A stretch of DNA of 64,000 nt, taken from positions 61,195-125,194 of the forward strand of contig NZ_BOPA01000029.1 of NCBI RefSeq assembly GCF_016863515.1, in the 5' to 3' direction. Below, piece after piece: positions 32,561 through 40,806 of this stretch. The notes beneath the pieces are model-generated. The model was not told the origin of the DNA, made no database searches, and saw only the letters and a program-made list of their open reading frames with translations. Source of the stretch: Micromonospora gifhornensis. Lineage in GTDB: Bacteria > Actinomycetota > Actinomycetes > Mycobacteriales > Micromonosporaceae. The position numbers were made by a program, and so were the translations under genes. The stretch's first letter is position 1. Every line of letters starts with the position of its first letter.

Positions 32561-33310
32561 ATGCCGGAACTCGTGTACCCGCCCGTGATCGCCGCCGCCA
32601 AGACCATGTTCCGGGTGCTCGACCTGCGGCTCACCGTGCAGGGCTCGCACCACGTGCCGCGTACCGGTGGGGCGGTCATGGCCAGCAACCACGTCAGCTA
32701 CCTGGACTTCATCTTCTGCGGCCTCGGTGCGCTGGAGTCCAGGCGACTGGTCCGTTTCATGGCGAAGGAGTCGGTGTTCCGGCACCGGGTGTCGGGCCCG
32801 CTGATGCGCGGCATGCGGCACATCCCGGTGGACCGGGGGGCGGGCGCCGAGTCGTACGCCGCCGCGCTCGCCGCCCTGCGCGCAGGCGAGGTCGTCGGCG
32901 TCTTCCCGGAAGCGACGATCAGCCGGTCCTTCACCGTCAAGGAACTCAAGAGCGGCGCCACCCGGATGGCCTGCGAAGCCGCCGTCCCGGTGCTGCCGGT
33001 GGCGCTCTGGGGCACCCAGCGGCTGTGGACCAAGGGTCGCCCCCGCACGCTGACCCGCCGACACACCCCGATCACCATCCTGGTCGGCGAGCCCCTGCAC
33101 CCGGCCGCCTATCCGGACGCCGTCGCGATGAGCGCCGACCTGAAGACGCGGTTGCAGGACCTGGTCGACCGGGCCCAGCGGGAGTACCCGGACCAGCCCG
33201 CCGACGACGCCGACAGGTGGTGGCTGCCGGCGCACCTGGGCGGCACCGCGCCGACCCCGGAACAGGCCGTCGCGCTGGACGCTGCCGACCGGCGGTCCAG
33301 CCGGGGCTGA
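32561..33310 (+). CDS. plsC: 1-acyl-sn-glycerol-3-phosphate acyltransferase (PlsC family)
   Basis: A 249-residue lysophospholipid acyltransferase. The catalytic HX4D motif is NHVSYLD (His44, Asp49), the glycerol-phosphate-binding part reads RHIPVDRGAGAES and the third motif VVGVFPEATISRS. It adds the second acyl chain in phosphatidic acid formation at the membrane or modifies another acyl acceptor. Several PlsC paralogues are usual in actinobacteria, so this may not be the housekeeping copy. ATG 32561 lies 6 nt after TAAAGT. It ends 9 bp before a convergent gene. Confidence 0.9.
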   Translation: MPELVYPPVIAAAKTMFRVLDLRLTVQGSHHVPRTGGAVMASNHVSYLDFIFCGLGALESRRLVRFMAKESVFRHRVSGPLMRGMRHIPVDRGAGAESYAAALAALRAGEVVGVFPEATISRSFTVKELKSGATRMACEAAVPVLPVALWGTQRLWTKGRPRTLTRRHTPITILVGEPLHPAAYPDAVAMSADLKTRLQDLVDRAQREYPDQPADDADRWWLPAHLGGTAPTPEQAVALDAADRRSSRG

Positions 33311-33319
33311 ACCGGGGCC

Positions 33320-34012
33320 CTACCGTTGGCCCGAGGCCGCGCCGTACGGCATCTGCACGGCGGTGCGCGGGCGGTAGTAGTCGTCCCGGGAGCGGAACTC
33401 GACCGGCAGCGACCCGGGCAGGATCACCCGGGCCGGACCGGGGCGGGGCGCGACGAGGGCGAGCCGGGACAGGGCGTCCCGTTCCGGTGGGGACAGGTCC
33501 ATCAGCTCGGGCCGGGTCAGCCGGAAGGTGGCCACCGCGCGGCGGATCTCCTGGCTCAACTGCGCGATCTGCGCGTCCGGCCCGATCAGGGCGAGCGCCG
33601 GCTGCTGGATCGTACGCAGTGCGTCGCAGACCACCAGCAGGCGCGCAGGCGAGTCCAGGCCGCACGGCGGAAGCTCCAGTCGGGACGGCCACTGCCAGCG
33701 GATCTGCCCGCTGACCAGGCCCGAGTTGCCCCGCCGGTGCCGGCCGCCGACCACGGCGAGTTGCGGGCCGGTGCCGACGTACACCAGCCGGTGGTCGGTG
33801 ACGGTCACCGTGACCGCGTGCGGCAGCGCCCAGGTGCGCCGGGACTCGGTGGGACCGAGCAGGTGGCCTGCCACGTTTACCTGCCACCGGCCGAGAATCC
33901 ATTCGTCGCTGGCCGGCACCAGCTCGTGGCGCCGATCCAGGGTCGGGCCGGTGTCGTCCGCCGCGTCGAAGCGATGCGGAGCGATGAAGAATGGGGACGC
34001 GTCATCGTGCAT
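33320..34012 (-). CDS. actinobacterial protein of unknown function
   Basis: A 230-residue soluble protein without signal peptide or membrane span. The N-terminal half has LVPASDEWILGRWQVNVAGHLLGPTESRRTWALPHAVTVTVTDHRLVYVGTG, which looks like an all-beta PH- or GRAM-like fold; the C-terminal half is helical (AQIAQLSQEIRRAVATFRLTRPEL). I do not recognise a family. ATG 34012 has GGAGGT 8 nt upstream, which decides the start over ATG 34048. It lies downstream of the response-regulator operon on the same strand with a 75-bp gap. Confidence 0.65.
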   Translation of the reverse strand: MHDDASPFFIAPHRFDAADDTGPTLDRRHELVPASDEWILGRWQVNVAGHLLGPTESRRTWALPHAVTVTVTDHRLVYVGTGPQLAVVGGRHRRGNSGLVSGQIRWQWPSRLELPPCGLDSPARLLVVCDALRTIQQPALALIGPDAQIAQLSQEIRRAVATFRLTRPELMDLSPPERDALSRLALVAPRPGPARVILPGSLPVEFRSRDDYYRPRTAVQMPYGAASGQR

Positions 34013-34087
34013 CCTGACGAACCTCCGGTGCAGACGGCATCTGTGCATGAGCCTCGCCCAACCCGTGCTGCGGTGTCATGACGCCTG

Positions 34088-34777
34088 TTAGGGGGTCGGC
34101 CACTCGGCTGATGCCTGCGACCGGTAGATGCCGATCTCCTCCGGTCGGACGAGGCCGTCCTCGATCGCCCGGGCCAGCAGAGCCGCTTTCGTGGCGGCCG
34201 GCCTGCCCACCCGGCTGTACTTGATTCGCGCTCGGTCGACGTACTGCTTGACGGTGTGCTCGCTGATCCGCATCCGGCGCGCGACCGACGCCTTGGACAT
34301 CGACTGGAACCACAGCAGCAGCGCCTCGCGTTCCTTGTCCGACAGCATCGGGCGGTCCGGCCGCGAGTCACCGACCATCGCGCCGGCCAACGCGGGTGCC
34401 ACGTACGGGCGGTCACTCGCCGCGTCCAGTACGGTCGCCACGCAGTGTTCCCGCCCCTCGTGCTTGGCGAGGAAGGCCACCGCCCCGGCGTCCAGCGCGG
34501 CGAGGATCGTCGGCGGATCCGAGTGTTCCGAGTAGACCACCACGCGTCGGCCGGCCGCGCTCAACTCGGCCAGCTTGTCCAGCACGAGCCGGCCGTGCAG
34601 CCGCAGGTCGAGCAGGACGACGTCGGCCTCGGGCGCGGCGCGCAGCACCTCGTCGGGATCGTCACCGGTGGCCAGCACGGTCAACCGTGGCTCGGTCGCC
34701 AGCCAGGCGCGCACCCCGTCGACGACCACCGGGTGATCGTCCACGATCGCCACCCCGACAGGCCGCCCCGGCGTCAT
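34088..34777 (-). CDS. NarL/FixJ-type response regulator
   Basis: A 229-residue response regulator. The receiver domain has Asp13-Asp14 in IVDDHP, phospho-acceptor Asp57 in VVLLDLRLHG, Ser83 in VVVYSEHSD and Lys105 in FLAKHEG. The C-terminal LuxR-type DNA-binding domain (LSDKEREALLLWFQSMSKASVARRMRISEHTVKQYVDRARIKYSRVGR) follows. I chose ATG 34777 because it overlaps the upstream stop as ATGA; ATG 34801 would add 8 residues. It is the last gene of a three-gene cluster with a sensor histidine kinase and a degenerate kinase. The target genes are not known. Confidence 0.92.
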   Translation of the reverse strand: MTPGRPVGVAIVDDHPVVVDGVRAWLATEPRLTVLATGDDPDEVLRAAPEADVVLLDLRLHGRLVLDKLAELSAAGRRVVVYSEHSDPPTILAALDAGAVAFLAKHEGREHCVATVLDAASDRPYVAPALAGAMVGDSRPDRPMLSDKEREALLLWFQSMSKASVARRMRISEHTVKQYVDRARIKYSRVGRPAATKAALLARAIEDGLVRPEEIGIYRSQASAEWPTP

Positions 34778-35982
34778 CGACGCCAGCGCGTCTGCGTCCA
34801 TCTGATCTCACCGTCCCGCTCGTAGAGGTACTCCACCTGTCCGTCGCCCTGATCGGGCTGCCCGCCGGTGGCGTCCGGTCCGGCCCGGTCCGGGACGACC
34901 AGGCTGACCACCACCTCGTCCGGATTGGCGACGATGGTCAGCCGCGCCCAGTCCCGCTCGTCGGCGAGCGTGGCGGTGAGCGGTTCGACCAGTTGGCGAC
35001 GGACCTGCACCGACAGTGGTGGTGGTGTACCGATTGTGACAAGGTCGATGGAGAGGCCGTCCCGCTCGGCGAGATCGGCGGCCGCCCGCAACTCGTGCAG
35101 CAGTGGATGGGGCACGTCGTCGGATTCGGCGATCAGCCGCCGCAGCCGTGCCGCAGCGCGTACGCACCGGCGCTGTACGTCCGGATCGGACGGATCGGCC
35201 CGGCCCTGCGCCAACTCGGTCAACACCTCGGTAGCGGCGTCGCTGACCACGGCGAGCCGATCGCGCCGCTCGCCACGGGCTCGCTCGGCGGCCTCGCGTT
35301 CGGCGAGCATCACGTTGCTGGCGGCGGCGCTGGCCGCCCGGTCGCGCAGGAGCAACCCGAGCATCAGCGCCCCGGCGAAGACCGCCACCGGCAGCGACGA
35401 GGTGCCGTAGAGGGCCATCGCGGCGCGGGCCAGGTCGGCCGCCCCGGTGGCGTCGTAGAGCGTGACGGCGGTCAGCGCGGTGGCCGCGTGTGCGGCCAGC
35501 AGGGCGAGCAGCCACCGGACCGGACGGCCCCAGAGCACCACCAGAAAGAACCAGGCGAGGGTGCCCCAGACCCAGTTGGCCGGGCTGAACAACTGCGCGC
35601 GTCCCACCGAGGCGAACACCGCCACGTCCACCGCGAGCAGCAGCCCGACCAACGGAGGCGTGGGCAGCGGAGCGTCCCGCAGCAGCCGGACCCCGGCGAG
35701 CAGCCCGACGGCCGCCACCAGCAGCCAGGCGCCGAGCACCACCTGCGGCACGGCCAGTTGGGTACGGGCGGCGAGCACGGCGGGTAGCGCGATCGCCAGG
35801 TGCCAGACCAGCGCGATGGTGACCGCCACGATCCGGGCTCCCCGGTCGGAGACCCGGGCCACCGCAGCCGCCGCCTGGCCGACGCCGACCTTCACCGCTG
35901 TCGTCGCCGCCCGGCCGTCGTACCCGCCGGTCACGGGGATGACCGCCGGGGTCAGGCGGATCGCCTCCGGGTCAGCTGACAT
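34774..35982 (-). CDS. membrane sensor with degenerate histidine-kinase core (pseudokinase)
   Basis: A 402-residue membrane protein. Five or six hydrophobic segments lie between residues 50 and 215, followed by a helical dimerisation-like segment (RGERRDRLAVVSDAATEVLTEL) where a phospho-accepting His-Asp would be expected but Val-Val-Ser-Asp is found. The ATPase-like end keeps only weak traces (VRRQLVEPLTATLADERDWARLTIVANPDEVVVSLVVPDRAG) and has no DxGxG motif. Its ATG 35982 overlaps the kinase stop by 11 bp and its stop overlaps the regulator start by 4 bp, so all three are made together. A sensing or scaffolding partner of the active kinase is the likely role. Confidence 0.75.
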   Translation of the reverse strand: MSADPEAIRLTPAVIPVTGGYDGRAATTAVKVGVGQAAAAVARVSDRGARIVAVTIALVWHLAIALPAVLAARTQLAVPQVVLGAWLLVAAVGLLAGVRLLRDAPLPTPPLVGLLLAVDVAVFASVGRAQLFSPANWVWGTLAWFFLVVLWGRPVRWLLALLAAHAATALTAVTLYDATGAADLARAAMALYGTSSLPVAVFAGALMLGLLLRDRAASAAASNVMLAEREAAERARGERRDRLAVVSDAATEVLTELAQGRADPSDPDVQRRCVRAAARLRRLIAESDDVPHPLLHELRAAADLAERDGLSIDLVTIGTPPPLSVQVRRQLVEPLTATLADERDWARLTIVANPDEVVVSLVVPDRAGPDATGGQPDQGDGQVEYLYERDGEIRWTQTRWRR

Positions 35983-37150
35983 CCGACCACTCCAGCCGGA
36001 TCCGGGTGCCCTGCCCGGGCGCGGAGTCCACATCGGCCCGGCCGTCGATGCTGGCCATCCGTCCCACGATGGACTCGCGTAGCCCGTACCGGTGGGCGGG
36101 GACGGTGGCCGGGTCGAAGCCGGGGCCTTCGTCGCGTACCTCGACCGTGACGCGGCCGGCACGGGTGCGCAGGCGCAGCATGGTGGCGGCACCGGGCGCG
36201 TGGCGGGCCACGTTGGACAGTGCCGCGTGTGCGCTCTCCGCGATCACCTCGGCCACCGCGGCCGGGATCGTGCACGGCGGCAGGTCCGCGTTGACCGGCA
36301 GGCCGGGCAGGCGGGCGAGCATCTCCCGCAGGCGTTCGTCCAGCCGCCGGGTCGCGTCCGCCGGAACCGACCGCGCCTCGGCCAGGGTGGCGAGGGTACG
36401 CAGGTCGGCGGCGCACCGGTCCCGCAGCGCCGCCGACGAGCCGGTGACCACGCCCTGCCCGACCATGGTCAACGTGGCCAGGACGGTGTCGTGCAGATCG
36501 CGGTTCTGCTGGCGTTCCGCCTCCCGCGCGGTGCGGGCGACAAGCGCCGCCCGGGAGGCGCGCTGCTCGGCCACGAAGTCGGCGTCGGCCCGCGCCACCC
36601 GGCGGCGCATCACCGCGGTCAGCATCGCCGTGCAGGCGATCTGGGTCAGCAGGGTGACCGCGTGGGCGCGTGCCTCGGTGGTGTTGCCGGCCGCGTGCGC
36701 GCCGGTCGCGTAGGCGGCGGCGACCAGCAGCCCCGCCGGGATGGACCAGCGGGCCGGGGCGGTGGCCTGCGTGTTGATCACCGTGGTGCTGGCCAGCACC
36801 GCGATCCAGCTCGCCTCGCCGGGCAGCACCTCCGGTGCGACGAGCACCGGGATCGCCAGGCAGGCGGCGACGGTGAGCGTCAGGTCGCCGACGACCAGGG
36901 GTGCGTCGATGCCGTGGTGCCAGGCCCGCGTCGCGTACCAGATCGACCAGACGGTCAGTACGGCCACGGCGGGCACGAGCAGGTCGGTGCGGACCGGCGG
37001 GGTGCGCACGGCGAGCGCCACCGCCGCGCAGACCAGGCCGCAGGAGAGCCGCAGCAGCGCCGGCAGGCGGGTGAAGATGAACGCGAAGGCCCCGGTCGCC
37101 GGTGAGTCGACCGTGCTGGGTGGCGCGGTCAGGGTGGCCAGGGCCGGCAT
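35972..37150 (-). CDS. sensor histidine kinase (HisKA_3 / NarL-type system)
   Basis: A 392-residue membrane kinase. About five hydrophobic segments (residues 30-180) are followed by the HisKA_3 motif with phospho-accepting His220 in NRDLHDTVLATLTMVGQG. The ATP-binding domain has an N-box-like AHAALSNVARHAPGA, the G1 box VRDEGPGFDP and a G2-like GLRESIVGRM. It should phosphorylate the response regulator encoded two genes downstream. ATG 37150 starts the operon; the upstream gap is shared with the PQQ dehydrogenase gene. Confidence 0.9.
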   Translation of the reverse strand: MPALATLTAPPSTVDSPATGAFAFIFTRLPALLRLSCGLVCAAVALAVRTPPVRTDLLVPAVAVLTVWSIWYATRAWHHGIDAPLVVGDLTLTVAACLAIPVLVAPEVLPGEASWIAVLASTTVINTQATAPARWSIPAGLLVAAAYATGAHAAGNTTEARAHAVTLLTQIACTAMLTAVMRRRVARADADFVAEQRASRAALVARTAREAERQQNRDLHDTVLATLTMVGQGVVTGSSAALRDRCAADLRTLATLAEARSVPADATRRLDERLREMLARLPGLPVNADLPPCTIPAAVAEVIAESAHAALSNVARHAPGAATMLRLRTRAGRVTVEVRDEGPGFDPATVPAHRYGLRESIVGRMASIDGRADVDSAPGQGTRIRLEWSDVS

Positions 37151-37365
37151 CGGGTAAGAGCGTCCTTCGCGACAAACGACCCGATCCGGGTACGCGCTGA
37201 GAAATCGACGCCGGAGAATAACATAATGCGAGGTCGATGGTGACGTTCAGTGTCGGACGGGTTGTCGGACCTGGGCTCTTGTCCGGCGACCAGCAGCGGG
37301 GTCGCCGCGTCGCCCCGTAATCCGATGATCATGCCGCCCCGGTCGCCGGGTGCCTGGACATCACG

Positions 37366-37384
37366 TAATATGCATTGATCAATG
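37366..37384 (+). promoter_or_regulatory. promoter with CATTGATCAATG palindrome before the PQQ dehydrogenase gene
   Basis: A TAATAT -10 box (37366-37371) is followed by a perfect 12-bp palindrome, CATTGATCAATG (37373-37384), which would overlap the transcription start. Both lie in an unusually AT-rich patch about 20 bp before the GAGGGGG ribosome site of ATG 37405. Confidence 0.5.
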
Positions 37385-37404
37385 TCGATATCAGAGGGGG
37401 TGGC

Positions 37405-38934
37405 ATGAGAATCCGACTCGCAGTCGGAACCGCACTCACCGCCGGCCTGGTCGCCGGCAGCGTCGGCCTCGGCGGGCTGGCCGGCGCGGTGCCGAGCGCG
37501 GAACGTCCGTCCGGTGCCATGGCGGATGCGGCACCCGCAGCGCTCGCCGTCGGTGACTTCGACTTCACCCGCCCGGAGACGGTCGCCACCGGGCTGCAGG
37601 TGCCCTGGGGGATGGACTTCCTCCCCGACGGCAGTGCGCTGGTGGCCCAGCGTCCCACCGGGCAGGTCGTCCGGGTCCGACCCGGCCAGCCACCCGAGTC
37701 GATCGTGCAGATCTCCGGCGTGAGCCCCACAAGCGAGGGTGGCCTGCTCGGCCTCGCGGTTTCCCCGACATACGCGCAGGACGGCTGGATCTACGTCTAC
37801 TTCACCACCGCCACCGACAACCGCATCTCCCGCTTCCGGCTCACCGCCCCGCAGACGCAGCAGCCGATCCTCACCGGGCTGACCCGAGCGTCGATCCACA
37901 ACGGCGGCCGGATCGCCTTCGGCCCCGACGGCATGCTCTACGTCGGAGTCGGTGACGCGGGACAGACCGCCACCGCACAGAACCCGCAGAGCCGCAACGG
38001 CAAGATCCTGCGGATCCGGCCGGACGGCTCGGTGCCGCCGGACAACCCGATCGCCGGCTCGCCCGTCTACAGCCTCGGCCACCGGCACGTGCAGGGGTTG
38101 GCCTGGGACGCCCAGGGTCGGCTGTATGCCACCGAGTTCGGCCAGAACACCTGGGACGAGGTCAACCTGATCGTGGCGGGCGGCAACTACGGCTGGCCCA
38201 CCGTCGAGGGCCGGGCCGGCGACCCCCGCTTCCGGGACCCGCTGATCACCTGGACGCCCGCCGAGGCGTCACCGAGCGGCGCCACCATCGCCGGAGACCA
38301 GCTCTTCGTGGCTGCCCTGCGCGGCAACCGCCTGTGGAACGTGCCGCTGACCGGAACCGGATCGGTGGGCACCCCCACCGCGGAACTGGTCGGCACGTAC
38401 GGCCGACTGCGCACGGTCGAGTACGGCCCGGACGGCTGGCTCTGGGTCACCACCAGCAACCGCGACGGCCGGGGCACCCCGGCGGGCAGCGACGACCGGA
38501 TCCTGCGCTTCCCACCCCGGGACACCACTCCGCCGCCGACCACGCCTCCGCCGACCACGCCGCCCCCGACCACGCCGCCCCCGACCACGCCGCCCCCGAC
38601 CACCCCGCCGCCCGGCCCGGCCCAGTGCACGGTGAGTTGGACGGTCAACCAGTGGAACACCGGCTTCACCGCCGAGGTGCAGGTCACCAACCGGGGCGCG
38701 GCGCTCAACGGTTGGACCCTGACGTGGTCGTTCGGCGGTAATCAGCAGGTGACCGGCGGCTGGAACGCCCAGGTCACCCAGTCGGGGCAGACCGTGACCG
38801 CGCGCAACGCCGCGTGGAACGCCGCACTGCCCACCAACGGCACGGCGAGCTTCGGCTTCCAGGCCACCTACTCCGGCACCAACAACCGTCCGAGCGAGTT
38901 CCGCCTCAACGGCACGACCTGTCAGATCGGCTGA
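37405..38934 (+). CDS. secreted PQQ-dependent sugar dehydrogenase with CBM2 domain
   Basis: A 509-residue exported protein. A signal peptide (about residues 1-30) leads into a glucose/sorbosone-dehydrogenase-type beta-propeller: ETVATGLQVPWGMDFLPDGSALVAQRPTG, SEGGLLGLAVSP, RFRLTAP, HNGGRIAFGPDGMLYVGVGDAG, GHRHVQGLAWDAQGRLYATEFGQNTWDEVNLI. His residues in HNGG and GHRH are the kind that face PQQ and calcium. A PPTTP-repeat linker (about residues 374-404) joins a C-terminal family 2 carbohydrate-binding module (CTVSWTVNQWNTGFTAEVQVTN to CQIG). The enzyme probably oxidises sugars while attached to cellulose or chitin. Confidence 0.9.
   Translation: MRIRLAVGTALTAGLVAGSVGLGGLAGAVPSAERPSGAMADAAPAALAVGDFDFTRPETVATGLQVPWGMDFLPDGSALVAQRPTGQVVRVRPGQPPESIVQISGVSPTSEGGLLGLAVSPTYAQDGWIYVYFTTATDNRISRFRLTAPQTQQPILTGLTRASIHNGGRIAFGPDGMLYVGVGDAGQTATAQNPQSRNGKILRIRPDGSVPPDNPIAGSPVYSLGHRHVQGLAWDAQGRLYATEFGQNTWDEVNLIVAGGNYGWPTVEGRAGDPRFRDPLITWTPAEASPSGATIAGDQLFVAALRGNRLWNVPLTGTGSVGTPTAELVGTYGRLRTVEYGPDGWLWVTTSNRDGRGTPAGSDDRILRFPPRDTTPPPTTPPPTTPPPTTPPPTTPPPTTPPPGPAQCTVSWTVNQWNTGFTAEVQVTNRGAALNGWTLTWSFGGNQQVTGGWNAQVTQSGQTVTARNAAWNAALPTNGTASFGFQATYSGTNNRPSEFRLNGTTCQIG
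38524..38613 (+). repeat. CC(G/C)CCGACCACG-type 15-bp repeats encoding the Pro/Thr linker
   Basis: About five to six tandem 15-bp units (CCGACCACGCCGCCC and variants) encode the PPTTP repeats between the dehydrogenase and CBM2 domains. Confidence 0.85.
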
Positions 38935-38950
38935 CCGGCGTACCGGCCCG

Positions 38951-38979
38951 GCCCGTACCGCATGCTCTGCGGTGCGGGC
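38951..38979 (+). terminator. terminator after the PQQ dehydrogenase gene
   Basis: GCCCGTACCGCA (38951-38962) pairs with TGCGGTGCGGGC (38968-38979) across a TGCTC loop, with one G-T position, 17 bp after the stop. Confidence 0.75.
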
Positions 38980-39098
38980 TGGGCTGCCTTCGTGCGGGCC
39001 GGGCGACCGCCGTGCGGCCCGCGTTGCGTGCCGACGGGCGCTGCCAGACTTCCGCAGGCGTGAAGGTGGAGCGCAGTCCGGCGCTGCTGCCGCCGTGA

Positions 39099-39125
39099 TG
39101 TCGAACCGGGGGCCGCTGATCCGAC
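39099..39125 (+). promoter_or_regulatory. ECF42-type promoter TGTCGA-N17-CGAC
   Basis: TGTCGA at 39099-39104 and CGAC at 39122-39125 are separated by exactly 17 bp, 45 bp before the YCII gene. The same pattern with the same spacing precedes the other YCII gene and, with one change, the DUF899 gene. TGTCGA/CG(A/T)C is the promoter type I know for ECF42 sigma factors. Confidence 0.75.
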
Positions 39126-39169
39126 CTTCTTGAGAGAACGTCGCAACAGTGCCTGGGCGGAGGAGTGGC

Positions 39170-39553
39170 GTGAGGTACGTCCTGCTGATCCACAGTGACC
39201 CCGACAGCTGGGTACATCCGATGTTCCTGCCGAGCGGCACCGGCGTCGACCTGTGCGATGCCCGGGCCGCGGCCTTCGACCGGCTGCTGCGGGAGATCAC
39301 GGAGTCGGGCGAACTCATCGCTGCGTCCGCCCTGGCAGACCCGGTGGCCCGCACGCCGCTACGCTGTAGCGGCGACGCTCTGTTGGCGACCGACGACACT
39401 ATGGGGCTGGCCCGCAGCCACCTGGCGGGCTTCCTGGTCGTGGACGTCGACAGTCCGCAGCGCGCCGTCGAGGTGGCCGCTCGAATACCTGCGGCCGGCG
39501 AGGGTCGGGTCGAGATGCGACCGGTGATGGGATTGTCTGGCATGGAAATGTGA
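39170..39553 (+). CDS. YCII-family (DGPF-like) protein with altered motif
   Basis: A 127-residue YCII-fold protein: VRYVLLIHSDPDSWVHPMF, FDRLLREITESGELIAASALAD and ARSHLAGFLVVDVDSPQRAVEVAARIP align well with the YCII protein encoded at 40807. Where that protein has the defining DGPF, this one has DDTM. YCII/DGPF proteins are small dimeric proteins of unknown activity that travel with ECF42 sigma factors. GTG 39170 has GGAGGAG upstream and begins exactly at the conserved RYVLLIHS. It is driven by a TGTCGA-N17-CGAC promoter and faces the sigma gene. Confidence 0.85.
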   Translation: MRYVLLIHSDPDSWVHPMFLPSGTGVDLCDARAAAFDRLLREITESGELIAASALADPVARTPLRCSGDALLATDDTMGLARSHLAGFLVVDVDSPQRAVEVAARIPAAGEGRVEMRPVMGLSGMEM

Positions 39554-39580
39554 TCCGTTGCGTTGCGTTGCAGCCGGGTC

Positions 39581-40804
39581 TCAACCGTGTAGCCGGGTGG
39601 CGCGTGCCTCAAGGTAACGGCGCTCCGGCAGGTTCGTCGCGCGTCGCGCCGCCGCTTTGTACGCCGCAAGCGCCGCCCGGCAGTCGCCCGCCAGTTCCAA
39701 CAGATGCGCGCGTACCGCCAGCAGTCGATGACTGCCCGCGATGCGCTCGTCGGAGTCCAACGTGGCCAGCAGTTCCAGGCCACTGCGCGGGCCGCGTGCC
39801 ATGGTCGCCGCGACCGCCTTGTTGAGCCGTACCACCGGATTGGGCCAGACCTGCTCGAGCAGGTCGTAGAGGACGAGGATCTGCCGCCAGTCGGTGTCCT
39901 CGGCGCGCTCGGCCTCGTCGTGCAGCGCCGCGATCGCCGCCTGCAACTGGTAGGGCCCGATGGGCGCGTTGCTCAACGTCCGCGTCACCAGGCCTACGCC
40001 CTCGGCAATCTGGTCCTGATTCCACTTGGACCGGTCCTGGTCGGCGAGCGCGATCAGGGCCCCGTCCGGTCCGGTGCGCGCCGGGCTGCGCGCGTCGGTC
40101 AGCAGCATGAGCGCGAGCAGCCCGGCGACCTCGCCGTCGTCGGGAAGCAGCCGGTGGATCTCCCGGGTGAGCCGGATCGCCTCGCGGGTCAGATCGGGGC
40201 GTCGCAGATCGGGCCCGGAGGTGGCCGTGTAGCCCTCGTTGAAGATGAGGTAGAGCACGTGACGGACCACCTGAAGCCGCTCGTGCAGATCCGCGCCGGA
40301 CGGCATCTGGAACGTCGCGCCGGCCGCCTTTATCTGCCGCTTGGCGCGGCTGATCCGCTGGCTCATGGTCGCATCCGGCACCATGAACGCGTTGGCGATC
40401 TGGGCCGTCGTGAGGCCGCCGACTGCCCGCAGCGTCAGCGCCATCTGTGCAGGCCGCGACAGCGCCGGATGGCAGCACAGCAACAGCAGGACGAGCGTGT
40501 CGTCGCCGTGCGGCAGGTCGTCGCCCGGACCGGCGGCGACGAACTCGTCGCGAGGTGTCAACGCGGCCGAGTTGACCTCCCGCCTATGGCGGGCGGCCTC
40601 ACTGCGGCGCAGGTCGGTCAGCCGCCGACTGGCCACCGTGATCAGCCACGCCAACGGGAAATCGGGCATGCCCTGCTCCGGCCATTGCACCACGGCCGCG
40701 AGCAGCGCTTCCTGCACCGCGTCCTCGCAGGCCTCGAAGTCGCCGTGACGCCGGACGAGAACGCTGAGGACCTGCGGCACGAGACCGCGCAGCAGATCCT
40801 GCAC
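39581..40804 (-). CDS. ECF sigma factor of the ECF42 type with C-terminal extension
   Basis: A 407-residue extracytoplasmic-function-type sigma factor. Sigma2 (HGDFEACEDAVQEALLAAVVQWPEQGMPDFPLAWLITVASRRLTDLRR) and sigma4 (LTLRAVGGLTTAQIANAFMVPDATMSQRISRAKRQIKAAG) occupy the first 170 residues. The remaining 235 residues are the long helical, TPR-like extension that defines ECF42; it replaces an anti-sigma factor, and none is encoded nearby. YLIFNEGYTATSG is a typical conserved motif of this group. The start, ATG 40804, lies 2 bp after the stop of the YCII gene, so both are transcribed from the TGTCGA-type promoter at 41245-41271 and the factor should activate itself. Confidence 0.93.
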   Translation of the reverse strand: MQDLLRGLVPQVLSVLVRRHGDFEACEDAVQEALLAAVVQWPEQGMPDFPLAWLITVASRRLTDLRRSEAARHRREVNSAALTPRDEFVAAGPGDDLPHGDDTLVLLLLCCHPALSRPAQMALTLRAVGGLTTAQIANAFMVPDATMSQRISRAKRQIKAAGATFQMPSGADLHERLQVVRHVLYLIFNEGYTATSGPDLRRPDLTREAIRLTREIHRLLPDDGEVAGLLALMLLTDARSPARTGPDGALIALADQDRSKWNQDQIAEGVGLVTRTLSNAPIGPYQLQAAIAALHDEAERAEDTDWRQILVLYDLLEQVWPNPVVRLNKAVAATMARGPRSGLELLATLDSDERIAGSHRLLAVRAHLLELAGDCRAALAAYKAAARRATNLPERRYLEARATRLHG

Positions 40805-40806
40805 GC

